64,000 bases of DNA from Alkalicoccobacillus plakortidis. Lineage in GTDB: Bacteria; Bacillota; Bacilli; Bacillales; Bacillaceae_D. Shown piece by piece: positions 7,634 to 16,042 of the stretch (positions within the stretch are counted from its first letter, which is position 1; every line of letters starts with the position of its first letter). The translations under genes and the position numbers were made by a program. The stretch spans positions 62,001 through 126,000 of the forward strand of contig NZ_JAMQJY010000006.1 of assembly GCF_023703085.1 (NCBI RefSeq). The letters are read 5' to 3'. The notes beneath the pieces are model-generated. The model was not told where the DNA came from. It did no database searches and saw only the letters and a list, made by a program, of their open reading frames with translations.

Positions 7634-8968
7634 TTAGACCACGCCTATTACTATGGCGATTAAGAGTAAGACGATACTGAAAGCCCACATCCATAAAAAC
7701 GAATAACGAATATGTTTGCCCATCTCTGCGCCAGCAAGTCCAATTCCAAGCCATAATGCAGGAGAGAAAGGGCTCACGAACGTCCCAATAACATTCCCAA
7801 TTAACATTGCGTAAGACGCTGATGCTGTAGAAATGCCAAATTGCGATGTAATACCATCCACTATCGGAAGAAGCGCAAAATAATAAGCATCTGTACTTGT
7901 TAATAAGTCGAGTGGTACACCTAATAACCCAATGATAATGTGCAAATACGGTACAACCATTCCGGGCAATATATCAACTAATGATAAAGCAATGGCTTCT
8001 AACATCCCAGTCTCTCTTATGACTCCTAAGAAGACACCGGCTGCTAGAATAACTGATGCCATTGAAAGTGCACTTGGCGCATGTACTTTAATACGCTCCA
8101 TCTGAGTATTTACATTTGGATAGTTCACAATCAAAGCTACACTTAAAGCAATCATAAAAATAAGACCAGGATCCCACGTTGCTTCTAGTAACGCAGCTAC
8201 AGTTAATAGCATAATCACAAGGTTGACAATCATTAATTTTGGTCGAAGTAAACTCTTTTCTTCTTCACTCGCGGTTGCAGCCTGTTCTTGCATAGCTAAA
8301 CTTCCAGAATAATGTTGATCAGATTCTTTTATTTCTCCATTTGCAAACTTACGAGCAATTCGACGTTTTTCTCTAATTCCAAGGAAGAAGGCTAAAATAA
8401 TCACCATCACTAACCCAATGATTTGAATTGGGATCAATGGACGCCAAACATCCGCAGGACTTTCACCTAATATGGATGCAACACGACCAGTTGGACCGGC
8501 CCAAGGAACCATATTCATAACAGATGCACTAGTAGCCACAATCAAAAGCAATAAGTAACGACTCATGTGCAGCTGCTTATAAAGCGGCAGAAGTGCCGGA
8601 ATTGTAAAAAGGAACGTCGTTGCACCAGCTCCATCTAAATGCGCTATGGCACCAACGACCGCTGTACAGGTTGCAACGGTTACGACATTACCTTTGGAAA
8701 CTTTAATCAAGCCAGAAATTAAAGGATTAAATAACCCCGTATCTTGCATGATCCCAAAAAAGAGAATCGCAAAAATAAACATAATAACAACATTCATTAC
8801 TGTACCGATACCTGATTCAAAAAAAGTGGCAATCTCCGTTGGACCAAAACCAGCAGCAAATGCACCTAGCACCGGAATCAAAACCATACCTACAACCGGA
8901 CTGATTTTCCCCCACATCAAAAGACCAACAATTGTAATAATAATAAGAAGTCCAATAACTGTTAACAT
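7634..8968 (-). CDS. CitMHS-family citrate/metal:H+ symporter
   Basis: 444 residues, about 12 membrane segments with a polar central loop (about 205-240). Typical features are GAIAHLDGAGATTFLF in the first half and the matching LTSTDAYYFALLPIV followed by GNVIGTFVSPFSPALWLG in the second, giving the two inverted halves of the ion-transporter superfamily. Relatives in B. subtilis (CitM, CitN) import citrate complexed with Mg or Ca. Specificity cannot be read from sequence. No CitST two-component genes are adjacent; a catabolite-response-like site lies upstream. Start ATG with GGGGG upstream. Confidence 0.9.
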   Translation of the reverse strand: MLTVIGLLIIITIVGLLMWGKISPVVGMVLIPVLGAFAAGFGPTEIATFFESGIGTVMNVVIMFIFAILFFGIMQDTGLFNPLISGLIKVSKGNVVTVATCTAVVGAIAHLDGAGATTFLFTIPALLPLYKQLHMSRYLLLLIVATSASVMNMVPWAGPTGRVASILGESPADVWRPLIPIQIIGLVMVIILAFFLGIREKRRIARKFANGEIKESDQHYSGSLAMQEQAATASEEEKSLLRPKLMIVNLVIMLLTVAALLEATWDPGLIFMIALSVALIVNYPNVNTQMERIKVHAPSALSMASVILAAGVFLGVIRETGMLEAIALSLVDILPGMVVPYLHIIIGLLGVPLDLLTSTDAYYFALLPIVDGITSQFGISTASASYAMLIGNVIGTFVSPFSPALWLGIGLAGAEMGKHIRYSFLWMWAFSIVLLLIAIVIGVV

Positions 8969-9005
8969 CTCAAAATCCCCCTGCTCTACTCAATCTAACA
9001 CTAAC

Positions 9006-9019
9006 TGGAAGCGCTTTAA
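9006..9019 (-). promoter_or_regulatory. Possible cre (CcpA) site upstream of the citrate transporter
   Basis: On the minus strand TTAAAGCGCTTCCA matches the cre pattern TGNAANCGNWNNCA with one mismatch (T for G). It lies 38 bases before the ATG, where CcpA binding would block transcription. CcpA repression of citM is established in B. subtilis. Confidence 0.45.
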
Positions 9020-9116
9020 TTAATCTTTTTATCACTGTAACCGATTTCATAATTACATTACAATTTACGCCGATAAAAACCATAAAAATAATAAACGTTA
9101 GGAAAAAATAGTAAGA

Positions 9117-9150
9117 AACAAAAAAAAGCAGACGGGATGTCTGCTTCTTT
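9117..9150 (-). terminator. Intrinsic terminator of pbpA
   Basis: GCAGAC/GTCTGC stem with a five-base loop, followed on the minus strand by a U run. It begins 22 bases after the pbpA stop. Confidence 0.85.
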
Positions 9151-9171
9151 CATAAGATTCGCTTCATCTAA

Positions 9172-11286
9172 CTATTCAACTTCTGGATCTGTATCTACAT
9201 CTTCAAGGACTGTTTCTACATCTTCAGGTCCTTCGCGATTTTCATCAATATCGATGTAAGCATTCAGCATTTTTGAACCGATTTGTTGTGCTACGTTAGG
9301 TTTATATGTCTTTGAAATACCTGGTACCACAACCGTAAATGCAACCTGTGGGTTGTCTGCAGGCATGTAGCCTACAAGAGTTTGGTTATTCCCGTCATTT
9401 GTTGAATAAATACTTACCTGTGCTGTTCCAGTTTTTGCAGCCATGTCAGGGAATTGCTCATTAAAGTTTACTTTCTCAACTCCATCGCTTCCTTTTCTCA
9501 TTCTAGCTGCTGTACCTCTCTCACCATAAACCACACGTCTTAAACCATTTTTAACCAGTTGAATATCTTCCTTGCTCATATCAACTTGATTTAACACCTC
9601 AGGAGTTATCTGTGTAACTATACTGCCTTCCTCGCCATTTGTTGAAGGCTCACGAATTTCTGAAACTAGATGTGGTCGCATGCGCGCACCGTCATTAGCA
9701 ATGGTTGATATATATTGAACCATTTGAAGCGGTGTATACGTGTCATATTGCCCAATAAACAAATCCAGTAAATTACCAGGGTCACCATTTTTCCCTTCAT
9801 ATCCAGTAGCAACACTTGGCAGGTCAATTCCTGGGCTAGCTCCCAAGCCAAATTGACCAAAATAGTAACGAGCTTCGTCATATGCATTATTCAAATCTGT
9901 TAAATTACTAAACGATTTTTTAGGTGCATACTCATAATTTGCCATTCTCATTGCAATATAAAACATATAAACGTTTGATGAACGTTCAAGTGCCGATAAA
10001 TAGGTTACTGGTCCCATTCCAGGACCCACCGAACTCTTTTCGATTCCTCCTGGTAATTCCAAACGTTTATCTTGAATAACCGTGTTTGGTGACATCACTC
10101 CGGTGTGAAATCCAGTGAGTACAGATGCTGCTTTTACTGATGAACCCATTTCAAATTGATTATTCAGAACGCCAGTATCATTCACTTTAACTGCGTCAGG
10201 TCTTGCTGGATCATCATTGTAACCCGCCATAGAAATAATCTCTCCAGTTTGCGGATTCATCATTATGGCGTAGGCTTCCCTATTCTTTAAATAAGCTCCA
10301 AAACTAGATTTAACTGCTGTTTCAAGTGTTTCTTCTAACTTCTGCTGCATTTCCATATCAATCGTTAATACGAGGTCATTCCCGCGGCTACCAAGTTTTT
10401 CATCGACTGTGTTTTCAGTCACTGAACCACTTCTCGTTGTACTACGATTGATTTCTGCTTTTTGCCCACGTAGGAGGTCTTCATACTGTGCTTCTAGGTA
10501 ACTATTCCCGACTAAATCAGAGCGATCGTAGCCCTTTGCTAAATAAGCGTCAATTTTCTCAGCTTGAATGGTACTTGTGTTTCCTAGGATACTACGGAAC
10601 GTGTCACCATACGTATAGCTGCGGCGCGAATCACGTAAAATATCGACACCAGGCATCTTATCTAGATGTTCAGACACTTTATGAGCTTCATTTTCAGTCA
10701 CAGCACGTTTGATACGTTGTGGCGATCCGGCATACCCTCGAATCATTTCTCGATAAATTGCGATTACTTTTAAGTCGTCTTCATTGTAATTAATTTGCTC
10801 GTCTCCGATTTGATCAATAATGGTTTGGTATTGTTCTGCACCACTCATGTCTGAAGTATCAATACCATCAAGGAGCTTTTGTCGATCTTCTTCCGGAGTT
10901 GTTTCATACCAATAATCTTTTTTATCACGTTCCGTCACTTTCTCTGTTTCTACATCAATCATTGTGACTAGTTCATTGGCAATACGCAGCATTTCTTTTG
11001 TTTTATCCGTAGACGATTGTTCACTTGGATTCGTATATGTTATTGAAAGCTCCATCTCGTTATCAACAACGGTATGGCCATATTTATCGTACATAACGCC
11101 ACGTGGTGCATCAATTCGTGCAGTTTGATTGGCAGTCTGAGTTAATTCTTTTTCATATTCTTCACCTTGAACAATTTGCACAACACCTAGACGCAGGATT
11201 AAGGCTGAAAATAAAAGAAAAACAATTAAAAATAAAACATTTAAACGAACCGGTACGTGCTTACGTTTTTTGTTCTTTTTCCCCAT
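9172..11286 (-). CDS. pbpA: Penicillin-binding protein 2 (class B transpeptidase)
   Basis: 704-residue monofunctional DD-transpeptidase that cross-links peptidoglycan during side-wall growth. A basic cytosolic tail and one membrane anchor (about 15-37) are followed by the PBP dimer domain (60-310; RGVMYDKYGH at 62-71) and the transpeptidase domain. The active-site triad is complete: SSVK with nucleophile S382, SSN at 436-438 and KTG at 618-620. The tail is acidic. The ATG follows AAAGGAGAG. Position between yqgE and yqgN matches B. subtilis pbpA. It has its own terminator and lies downstream of a probable 6S RNA. Confidence 0.95.
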   Translation of the reverse strand: MGKKNKKRKHVPVRLNVLFLIVFLLFSALILRLGVVQIVQGEEYEKELTQTANQTARIDAPRGVMYDKYGHTVVDNEMELSITYTNPSEQSSTDKTKEMLRIANELVTMIDVETEKVTERDKKDYWYETTPEEDRQKLLDGIDTSDMSGAEQYQTIIDQIGDEQINYNEDDLKVIAIYREMIRGYAGSPQRIKRAVTENEAHKVSEHLDKMPGVDILRDSRRSYTYGDTFRSILGNTSTIQAEKIDAYLAKGYDRSDLVGNSYLEAQYEDLLRGQKAEINRSTTRSGSVTENTVDEKLGSRGNDLVLTIDMEMQQKLEETLETAVKSSFGAYLKNREAYAIMMNPQTGEIISMAGYNDDPARPDAVKVNDTGVLNNQFEMGSSVKAASVLTGFHTGVMSPNTVIQDKRLELPGGIEKSSVGPGMGPVTYLSALERSSNVYMFYIAMRMANYEYAPKKSFSNLTDLNNAYDEARYYFGQFGLGASPGIDLPSVATGYEGKNGDPGNLLDLFIGQYDTYTPLQMVQYISTIANDGARMRPHLVSEIREPSTNGEEGSIVTQITPEVLNQVDMSKEDIQLVKNGLRRVVYGERGTAARMRKGSDGVEKVNFNEQFPDMAAKTGTAQVSIYSTNDGNNQTLVGYMPADNPQVAFTVVVPGISKTYKPNVAQQIGSKMLNAYIDIDENREGPEDVETVLEDVDTDPEVE

Positions 11287-11335
11287 TTATTTCTCTCCTT
11301 TATTTGTAACGTTCTATATGTATATACACACCAAT

Positions 11336-11357
11336 AGACACCTCACGAAGGGTGTCT
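11336..11357 (-). other. Hairpin between the 6S RNA and pbpA
   Basis: Arms AGACACC (11336-11342) and GGTGTCT (11351-11357) around an eight-base loop. It could end the upstream RNA transcript or act in the pbpA leader, but no U run follows on the minus strand, so the role is open. Confidence 0.35.
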
Positions 11358-11385
11358 GCATTCACTTCTTTGTCACATTCATTTT

Positions 11386-11573
11386 TGAAAAATCAATTCC
11401 CCGCATATGCCGTTACTCCCATCGTTCAAGAACCTACTTTCGCAGGTGGGTGCCCGCAGAGCTTTTTTCAGTGTCCACATATAGTGGCATACTGTCCAAA
11501 GATCGATTTGAGGCTCCCTTTTCTTGATTAAGGTTCAAAACAAAAATGAAGCTCACGGACATGGCAGGTGAAT
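11386..11573 (-). ncRNA. ssrS: Probable 6S RNA
   Basis: A roughly 188-base untranslated stretch with its own TATAAT. Its 5' part (GAACCTTAATCAAG) and 3' part (GTAGGTTCTTGAA) can pair, and the outer ends (CCTGCCATGTCCGT with ACGGCATATGCGGG) form the long closing stem with bulges typical of 6S RNA. The stretch GCAGAGCTTTTT and the CACCTGCGAAAGTAGGTTC hairpin resemble Bacillus 6S RNAs. 6S RNA mimics an open promoter and sequesters RNA polymerase with SigA. Ends are estimated. Identification is from memory of the family and pairing, not a covariance search. Confidence 0.65.
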
Positions 11574-11579
11574 AGATAA

Positions 11580-11608
11580 ATTATAGCATAATTAACCTTA
11601 CTATAAAA
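11580..11608 (-). promoter_or_regulatory. Promoter of the probable 6S RNA
   Basis: Perfect TATAAT (11580-11585 on the minus strand) placed seven bases before the proposed RNA start; the -35 at 17 bases (TTTTAT) is weak. Confidence 0.5.
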
Positions 11609-11623
11609 GAGTGATGTACTCTT

Positions 11624-12917
11624 TTATGCGTTTGATCCTCCCGTTCCCCCTTCTTCCTCGGTTTGTGCGGTTAAACCATTTTCAGAAGCAGCTGAACGAA
11701 CATCAAAGTGTATGGGTCGGACAAACCAGTAGATACAAGTGTGCCCTGCTCCAAGAACTAATAGAAGTACAGGAATAGACGTTGCCTCTGGAAAGAAATG
11801 AATGGCAGCAATAAAAGCAAGAACCGATACAATCCGACCACTGTTTAAATACAGCTCACGAACAACCATGTACTCAACACGCATTTCTCCTGCGTTCCAA
11901 GCCTTACCAATTACATCATACGTTAATGAAATATATGGAACTAACAACATTGGATAAGCAATGGAAATCAAAATGCCATAAAGGATTAGCTTTGGAAACG
12001 TAAGATTAAATATGATCAGGAATATCGCTCCATACAAAATTAATCCCCCAAGTAAAATTGCTTTTTTCCGTAGCTTTGTTTTGATCAACCTACCAAGCTG
12101 CATAATAAACAATCAATTGCGTTGCTGAAGTCACCAAACCATACGTTCCAAGCGCTAACTCACTATTTGTGACCGTATACACCCAAACAACAATCACAAA
12201 TACAAATGTACCTTCGCGTAGCCCTTGAAAAAAATGAGCATACAAAATTCGACTCCAAGCTCGGTTTACCTTTTTTTCTTTTAGAATACGTTTAACTAAA
12301 AATCGACCTTTTGCATGTCGTTTTTTTAATGTCATACTTAAAAACACAGCCACAATAAAAATAAGTAATGAGGCAGTAAAAATTACTGTGTAGCCCGTTG
12401 ATTTTTCCATTACAGTGATAATAACCCCCGCTGCAAGCGGTCCGATCATCCCTGCAAACGATGTTAACAATCCAAGAAACCCGTTAAAAAAATCTCGTGT
12501 ATCAGGTTCAGTTACCTCAAACGTTAATACATTAAAGGCCAGCCAATAACACCCCAAACCTAGCCCAACTAGTGCACCCAATATCAGGATGGCAGCAATG
12601 GACCCACCACCGATAAACAGGACAGAGAAATAAAATAAGGAAAGAATGGCTACGCCAATACGCAGCACATACACACGATCAATTTTTTTTGAAAGCCTTC
12701 CTGCGAGTAAAAAAGCTATTGGCTGACAAATGACAGCAGCTAAATTATACAAAGCCAAATTGAGAAATTCACCTGACTGCTTCCATAAGTAGACATTCAC
12801 AAACGTGTTAGACAGAGCTATGCTAAGTGCATATAAACCTCCAATAACCAGAAGCATGACTAGGTCGCGAGTAATATCAATATGACCAAAAACACGATCC
12901 AGGGTTTTTCTCTGCAT
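11624..12917 (-). CDS. yqgE: Major facilitator superfamily transporter YqgE (frameshifted in sequence)
   Basis: Two adjacent open parts (12090-12917 and 11624-12112) make one 12-helix MFS protein of 430 residues, the same length as B. subtilis YqgE as I recall it. The break is at 12093-12098: reading CCAGC where the sequence has CCAAGC joins QLIVYY to AAGRLIKTK. Substrate unknown. I chose the ATG at 12915-12917 because AGGGGGTGA lies just upstream, rather than the longer frame. The C-terminal tail is acidic and Gly-rich. Neighbours sodA upstream and pbpA downstream agree with the B. subtilis order. Confidence 0.88.
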
Positions 12918-12983
12918 GAAGTCACCCCCTCGAAAGTAGTTTGTCACTCTCGTGGTCGGTTATACAGGTAGTTTTTTAACACA

Positions 12984-13018
12984 TAAAAAAACCGACATAC
13001 ACAAATGTGTATGCCGAC
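12984..13018 (-). terminator. Intrinsic terminator of sodA
   Basis: CGGCATACACA/TGTGTATGTCG stem followed on the minus strand by a U run, 15 bases after the sodA stop. Confidence 0.85.
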
Positions 13019-13032
13019 TATTTTTGTATATA

Positions 13033-13642
13033 TTATTTTGCTGCTGCGTAGTTCTTAGCTGCAACATCCCAGTTTACTACACTCCAAAATGCGTTGATGT
13101 AGTCAGGACGACGGTTTTGATAATTTAGGTAATAAGCATGCTCCCAAACATCTAAACCAACAACAGGAGTTTTACCTTCCATCACTGGAGTATCTTGGTT
13201 CGGTGTGCTAGTGATAGCCAATTTTCCGCCATCAACAATTAGCCATGCCCAAGCCAGATCCAAAGCGATTTGCCGCTGCTGCTGCAAACTCTTCTTTGAA
13301 TGCATCAAAGCTACCAAATTCTTTAGTAATTGCATCAGCAAGCTCGCCAGTTGGAGCCGTGCTTCCGCCTGGAGTAAGAAGCTCCCAGAAGAATGTGTGG
13401 TTAGCGTGTCCGCCACCGTTATTGCGCACTGGTGTACGTACAGATTCAGGTAGAGCATCAATATTGCTGATTAGCTCGTCCACTGATTTGCTCGCAAGAT
13501 CTGAATGACCTTCAAGTGCTGCATTTAGTTTTGTTACATAAGTATTATGGTGCTTGTCATGGTGAATGTTCATTGTTTGCTCATCGATATGAGGTTCTAG
13601 TGCATTTGCTGCATAAGGTAGTGGTGGTAATTCGTAAGCCAT
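13033..13642 (-). CDS. sodA: Superoxide dismutase, Mn type (frameshifted in sequence)
   Basis: 202-residue cytosolic enzyme that dismutates superoxide to oxygen and peroxide. Metal ligands are H27 (MNIHHDKHH), H82 ([11 protein letters not shown]) and the C-terminal DVWEHAYY with Asp and His; the GGGH segment is of the Mn type. An inserted base at 13249-13254 (CCAAGC for CCAGC) splits the gene; without it the sequence reads [14 protein letters not shown] as in all SodA proteins. The start ATG has AAGGAGG upstream. An inverted GAAAC/GTTTC pair at 13690-13705 lies in the leader. Given that the gene is required in aerobic growth, a sequencing error is more likely than a mutation. Confidence 0.95.
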
Positions 13643-13823
13643 GTTAATATTCTCCTCCTTGAATGAGTTCCCGTTTTTTGCGAACTTTCGAAACAAAAAC
13701 GTTTCATAAGTCTGCCTTTTTAAGTTACCAAACAATAACAGGATTTGCAAATGAAACGACTCTGCTAATCCAAGTTCTATAGTATGGTTTCCACGATGGT
13801 GGGTGGATTAAACATGGAATTTT

Positions 13824-14801
13824 TTAATGTGGAATAGGAAGGGTTAATGTATAGAATGTATATTTATTTTTTCTGACACGCGGAACCTTTAGTTGAGTAA
13901 GTAAGTGGTGAGAAACTGTTGGAGATGTTACCTGGAGAAATGACCTTAATTCTTGATTCGTAATTGTTGGTTTTATTAATAAAAAATAATCCTCTAGAGC
14001 TTCATAATGTGCATCTTTAGAATAAAAATGACAAACATTGCATTTCCACTTACCCACAATGCGTTTCATAGAAAATTGATTACAGCTAGCGCAGTTAATT
14101 CCTGTTTGGATATCTTGAATAGTGAGTTGATGTGAACTAAGTGGAGGTGGTTTTTCGGAGTATTGCTCTGTAGTTAACATAGTGGAAATTCGATTTAAGT
14201 CATTTTAGTTAGCTTTTCAACAGAATAGCTAGCTTGAAGTTGTTCTAATTTTTCAGGCAAATGTTCTGAAATGGTCACTCGACTTAACATTTGATTGTTA
14301 TTATGATTTGATTTAATCACAACGGATGGATTAGTAAAAATAACAAGATCAACAATTGGTTTTAAAGGTTCGGCATGTTCAAGCAGCCAATCTGTTAGCT
14401 GCATACGCTGCCTCCGAAGTTGTATAACCGGATTAGGAAAGACCTCTTTCGTATCTTTTAACGTCCGCACCATCTGCTTAGTCATTTCGTTAAAATAAAT
14501 AGTTCCAAGCTATATTTTTTATCTCTAGGATTGCAATAAATTGAGGGCATAAAACAATAGAATCCATTTGAAACACATGACCTTCTTTTGATTTTAAGTG
14601 AACATCGTGAAGGAACTTAAAATTACGTCCATTTAAGAAACGTAAATGATAGTCTAAACTTCGCTCTCCCCTGTAACCAGCTTCTCTCAAAGAAAGTTCT
14701 TCTAATATCTTCGGATAAGAAGGATGATTTTTAACTATCCTTCTTTTTAGAGATCTAAGCTGCAAAAGTCGAATTGGTTCGCTACGCTTTTTTATAATCA
14801 A
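13824..14801 (-). CDS. NERD-domain nuclease-related protein (two frameshifts)
   Basis: Three open parts (14490-14801, 14195-14485, 13824-14180) combine to a 325-residue NERD protein. The N-terminal half has GYRGERSLDYHL, FLHDVHLKS and the DSIVLCPQFIAILEIKN core (the D...E-x-K pattern of the restriction-endonuclease-like fold). The C-terminal part has a C-x2-C...C-x2-C zinc ribbon (CASC, CNVC) and a winged-helix-like segment. Breaks: an extra base at 14505-14510 (CCAAGC for CCAGC, giving IAGTIYFNEM) and a missing A at 14203-14206 (giving TKNDLNRIS). They compensate in length. Start is TTG (14799-14801) with AAGGAGG nine bases upstream. The biological role is unknown; some NERD proteins are linked to DNA processing. 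Confidence 0.8.
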
Positions 14802-14935
14802 ATAAAAGGTCCTCCTTTAAACATTTCTAGATTATCTTATTCGATTTCAAATCCTATAAACCTGCAAAACATATTCTATTATGACGAAAATGGTTTGTGA
14901 TTATAGAGTTTTTTTTATTACGAGTGTTCCTCGAG

Positions 14936-15325
14936 ACATGCGGGAGGACTTTCGCGCATGCAAGATCCATGTTTCTACTTGCGAGAGCCTCTCCTCACAT
15001 GCAAGGTCCATGTTTTTACATACGAGGGCTTCTCCTTACATGCAAGACCCCCTTCTCTACACGCAAGAGCCTCTCCTCACATGCAAGATCCATGTTTCTA
15101 CATGCGAGGGCCTCTTCTCACATGCAAGATCCCCTCCTCTACACGCAAGAGCCTCTCCTCACATGCAAGATCCCCTCCTCTACACGCAAGAGCTTCTCCT
15201 CACATGCAAGATCCATGTTTCTACATGCGAGAGCTTCTCCATACATGCTAGAGCCTCTCCTTACACGCAAGATCCCCTTCTCTACACGCGGGAGCCTCTT
15301 CTCGCATGCAAGACCAGTCTTCCTC
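14936..15325. repeat. 41-bp tandem repeat array 1 (about 9.5 units)
   Basis: Units start at 14956, 14997, 15038, 15079, 15120, 15161 and 15202, exactly 41 bases apart. Each unit is a 21-base half (ACATGCAAGATCC plus ATGTTTCT or CCTCCTCT) and a 20-base half (ACATGCGAGAGCCTCTCCTC or ACACGCAAGAGC...). At 15243 one extra 20-base half is inserted, after which the alternation resumes (15263, 15284, 15304). Both halves share a core ACRYGCRAGA. All three forward frames stay open through much of it because 41 is not a multiple of three, but the translations are frame-rotating and not protein-like. It lies between the terminator of the tRNA operon and the NERD gene. Confidence 0.9.
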
Positions 15326-15348
15326 TCCCCAAATCCCTTCCCAACACA

Positions 15349-15386
15349 ACAAAAAACCTGAACGCATATGCGTTCAGGTTTTTTCA
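15349..15386. terminator. Terminator of the tRNA operon
   Basis: Perfect 22-base palindrome (15357-15378, arms CCTGAACGCAT/ATGCGTTCAGG) flanked by A and T runs. On the minus strand it follows the last tRNA by 15 bases. Confidence 0.9.
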
Positions 15387-15393
15387 TTCGGAA

Positions 15394-15482
15394 GGAGGAA
15401 GAGGGATTCGAACCCCCGCGCGGTTTGACCCGCCTGTCGGTTTTCAAGACCGATCCCTTCAGCCAGACTTGGGTATTCCTCC
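15394..15482 (-). tRNA. tRNA-Ser (UGA anticodon)
   Basis: 89 bases with acceptor GGAGGAA/TTCCTCC, anticodon TGA in CTTGAAA, a long variable arm and a TTCGAAT T-loop. CCA is not encoded, and the base after the acceptor is T where bacterial tRNA-Ser normally has G. This may be an error close to the 3' end or an unusual feature. Confidence 0.93.
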
Positions 15483-15512
15483 AAAGTATAATGAGCAAAA
15501 GCTCTGTAAGAG

Positions 15513-15586
15513 TGGACCCTGTAGGACTCGAACCTACGACCGATCGGTTATGAGCCGAGTGCTCTAACCAACTGAGCTAAGGGTCC
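15513..15586 (-). tRNA. tRNA-Ile2 (CAT anticodon, lysidine type)
   Basis: 74 bases, anticodon CAT in CTCATAA. The body (GGACCCTTAGCTCAGTTGG, CGTAGGTTCGAGTCCTAC) matches Bacillus tRNA-Ile whose C34 is changed to lysidine by TilS to read AUA, not tRNA-Met. CCA is not encoded. Confidence 0.85.
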
Positions 15587-15590
15587 AAAA

Positions 15591-15667
15591 TGGGGCGGCT
15601 GATGGGAATTGAACCCACGAATGCCGGAATCACAATCCGGTGCGTTAACCACTTCGCCACAACCGCC
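15591..15667 (-). tRNA. tRNA-His (GTG anticodon)
   Basis: Anticodon GTG in TTGTGAT, with the extra G at position -1 (15667) needed by HisRS, discriminator C and encoded CCA (15591-15593). Confidence 0.95.
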
Positions 15668-15694
15668 ATGTCATTCATCCAAACTATGTATATA

Positions 15695-15771
15695 TGGTAG
15701 CGGCGGAGGGGATCGAACCCCCGACCTCACGGGTATGAACCGTACGCTCTAGCCAGCTGAGCTACACCGCC
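15695..15771 (-). tRNA. tRNA-Met, elongator (CAT anticodon)
   Basis: 77 bases with GGCGGTG acceptor, anticodon CAT in TTCATAC and encoded CCA. Its first pair is G-C and there is no run of three G-C pairs in the anticodon stem, so it is the elongator rather than the initiator. Confidence 0.9.
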
Positions 15772-15776
15772 ATATT

Positions 15777-15851
15777 TGGCTCCACAGGTAGGACTCGAAC
15801 CTACGACCGATCGGTTAACAGCCGATTGCTCTACCACTGAGCTACTGTGGA
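15777..15851 (-). tRNA. tRNA-Asn (GTT anticodon)
   Basis: 75 bases, first gene of the five-tRNA operon. Anticodon GTT in CTGTTAA, acceptor TCCACAG/CTGTGGA, discriminator G and encoded CCA. Confidence 0.95.
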
Positions 15852-15877
15852 ACAATGTGTTTATCAAGACAAGAACT

Positions 15878-15906
15878 ATAATACCATGATAAGAAAAACT
15901 GTGCAA
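15878..15906 (-). promoter_or_regulatory. Promoter of the tRNA operon
   Basis: TTGCAC (15901-15906), 17-base spacer and TATTAT (15878-15883) on the minus strand, 27 bases before tRNA-Asn. Confidence 0.75.
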
Positions 15907-16042
15907 TACCTTTTTCAAAAAAAGTTTTTAAAATGTTTCTCATCTGCATAAATACTTTACCATATGCACATGTATGAGACAAGGTAATTCGTACAAAAGA
16001 GAACTGGGACAAGGTTACCCTCATCCCAGTAGACGAAATGAA

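Noticed and set aside
11386..11573. Riboswitch for pbpA
   Set aside because: No known aptamer core; own promoter and terminal pairing fit 6S RNA better.
13033..13642. sodA as a true pseudogene
   Set aside because: All metal ligands and both domains are intact apart from one base in a motif that is altered the same way in ten other places.
14936..15325. CRISPR array
   Set aside because: No unique spacers: both alternating segments are repeated, the unit is 41 bases with two related halves, and no cas gene is in the window. The same holds for array 2.
14881..15567. Open frames of 97 to 228 codons across array 1 on both strands
   Set aside because: They arise because a 41-base period rotates the frame and the unit lacks stops. 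Several frames are open at once, none has a good ribosome site, and the longest runs into the tRNA genes.
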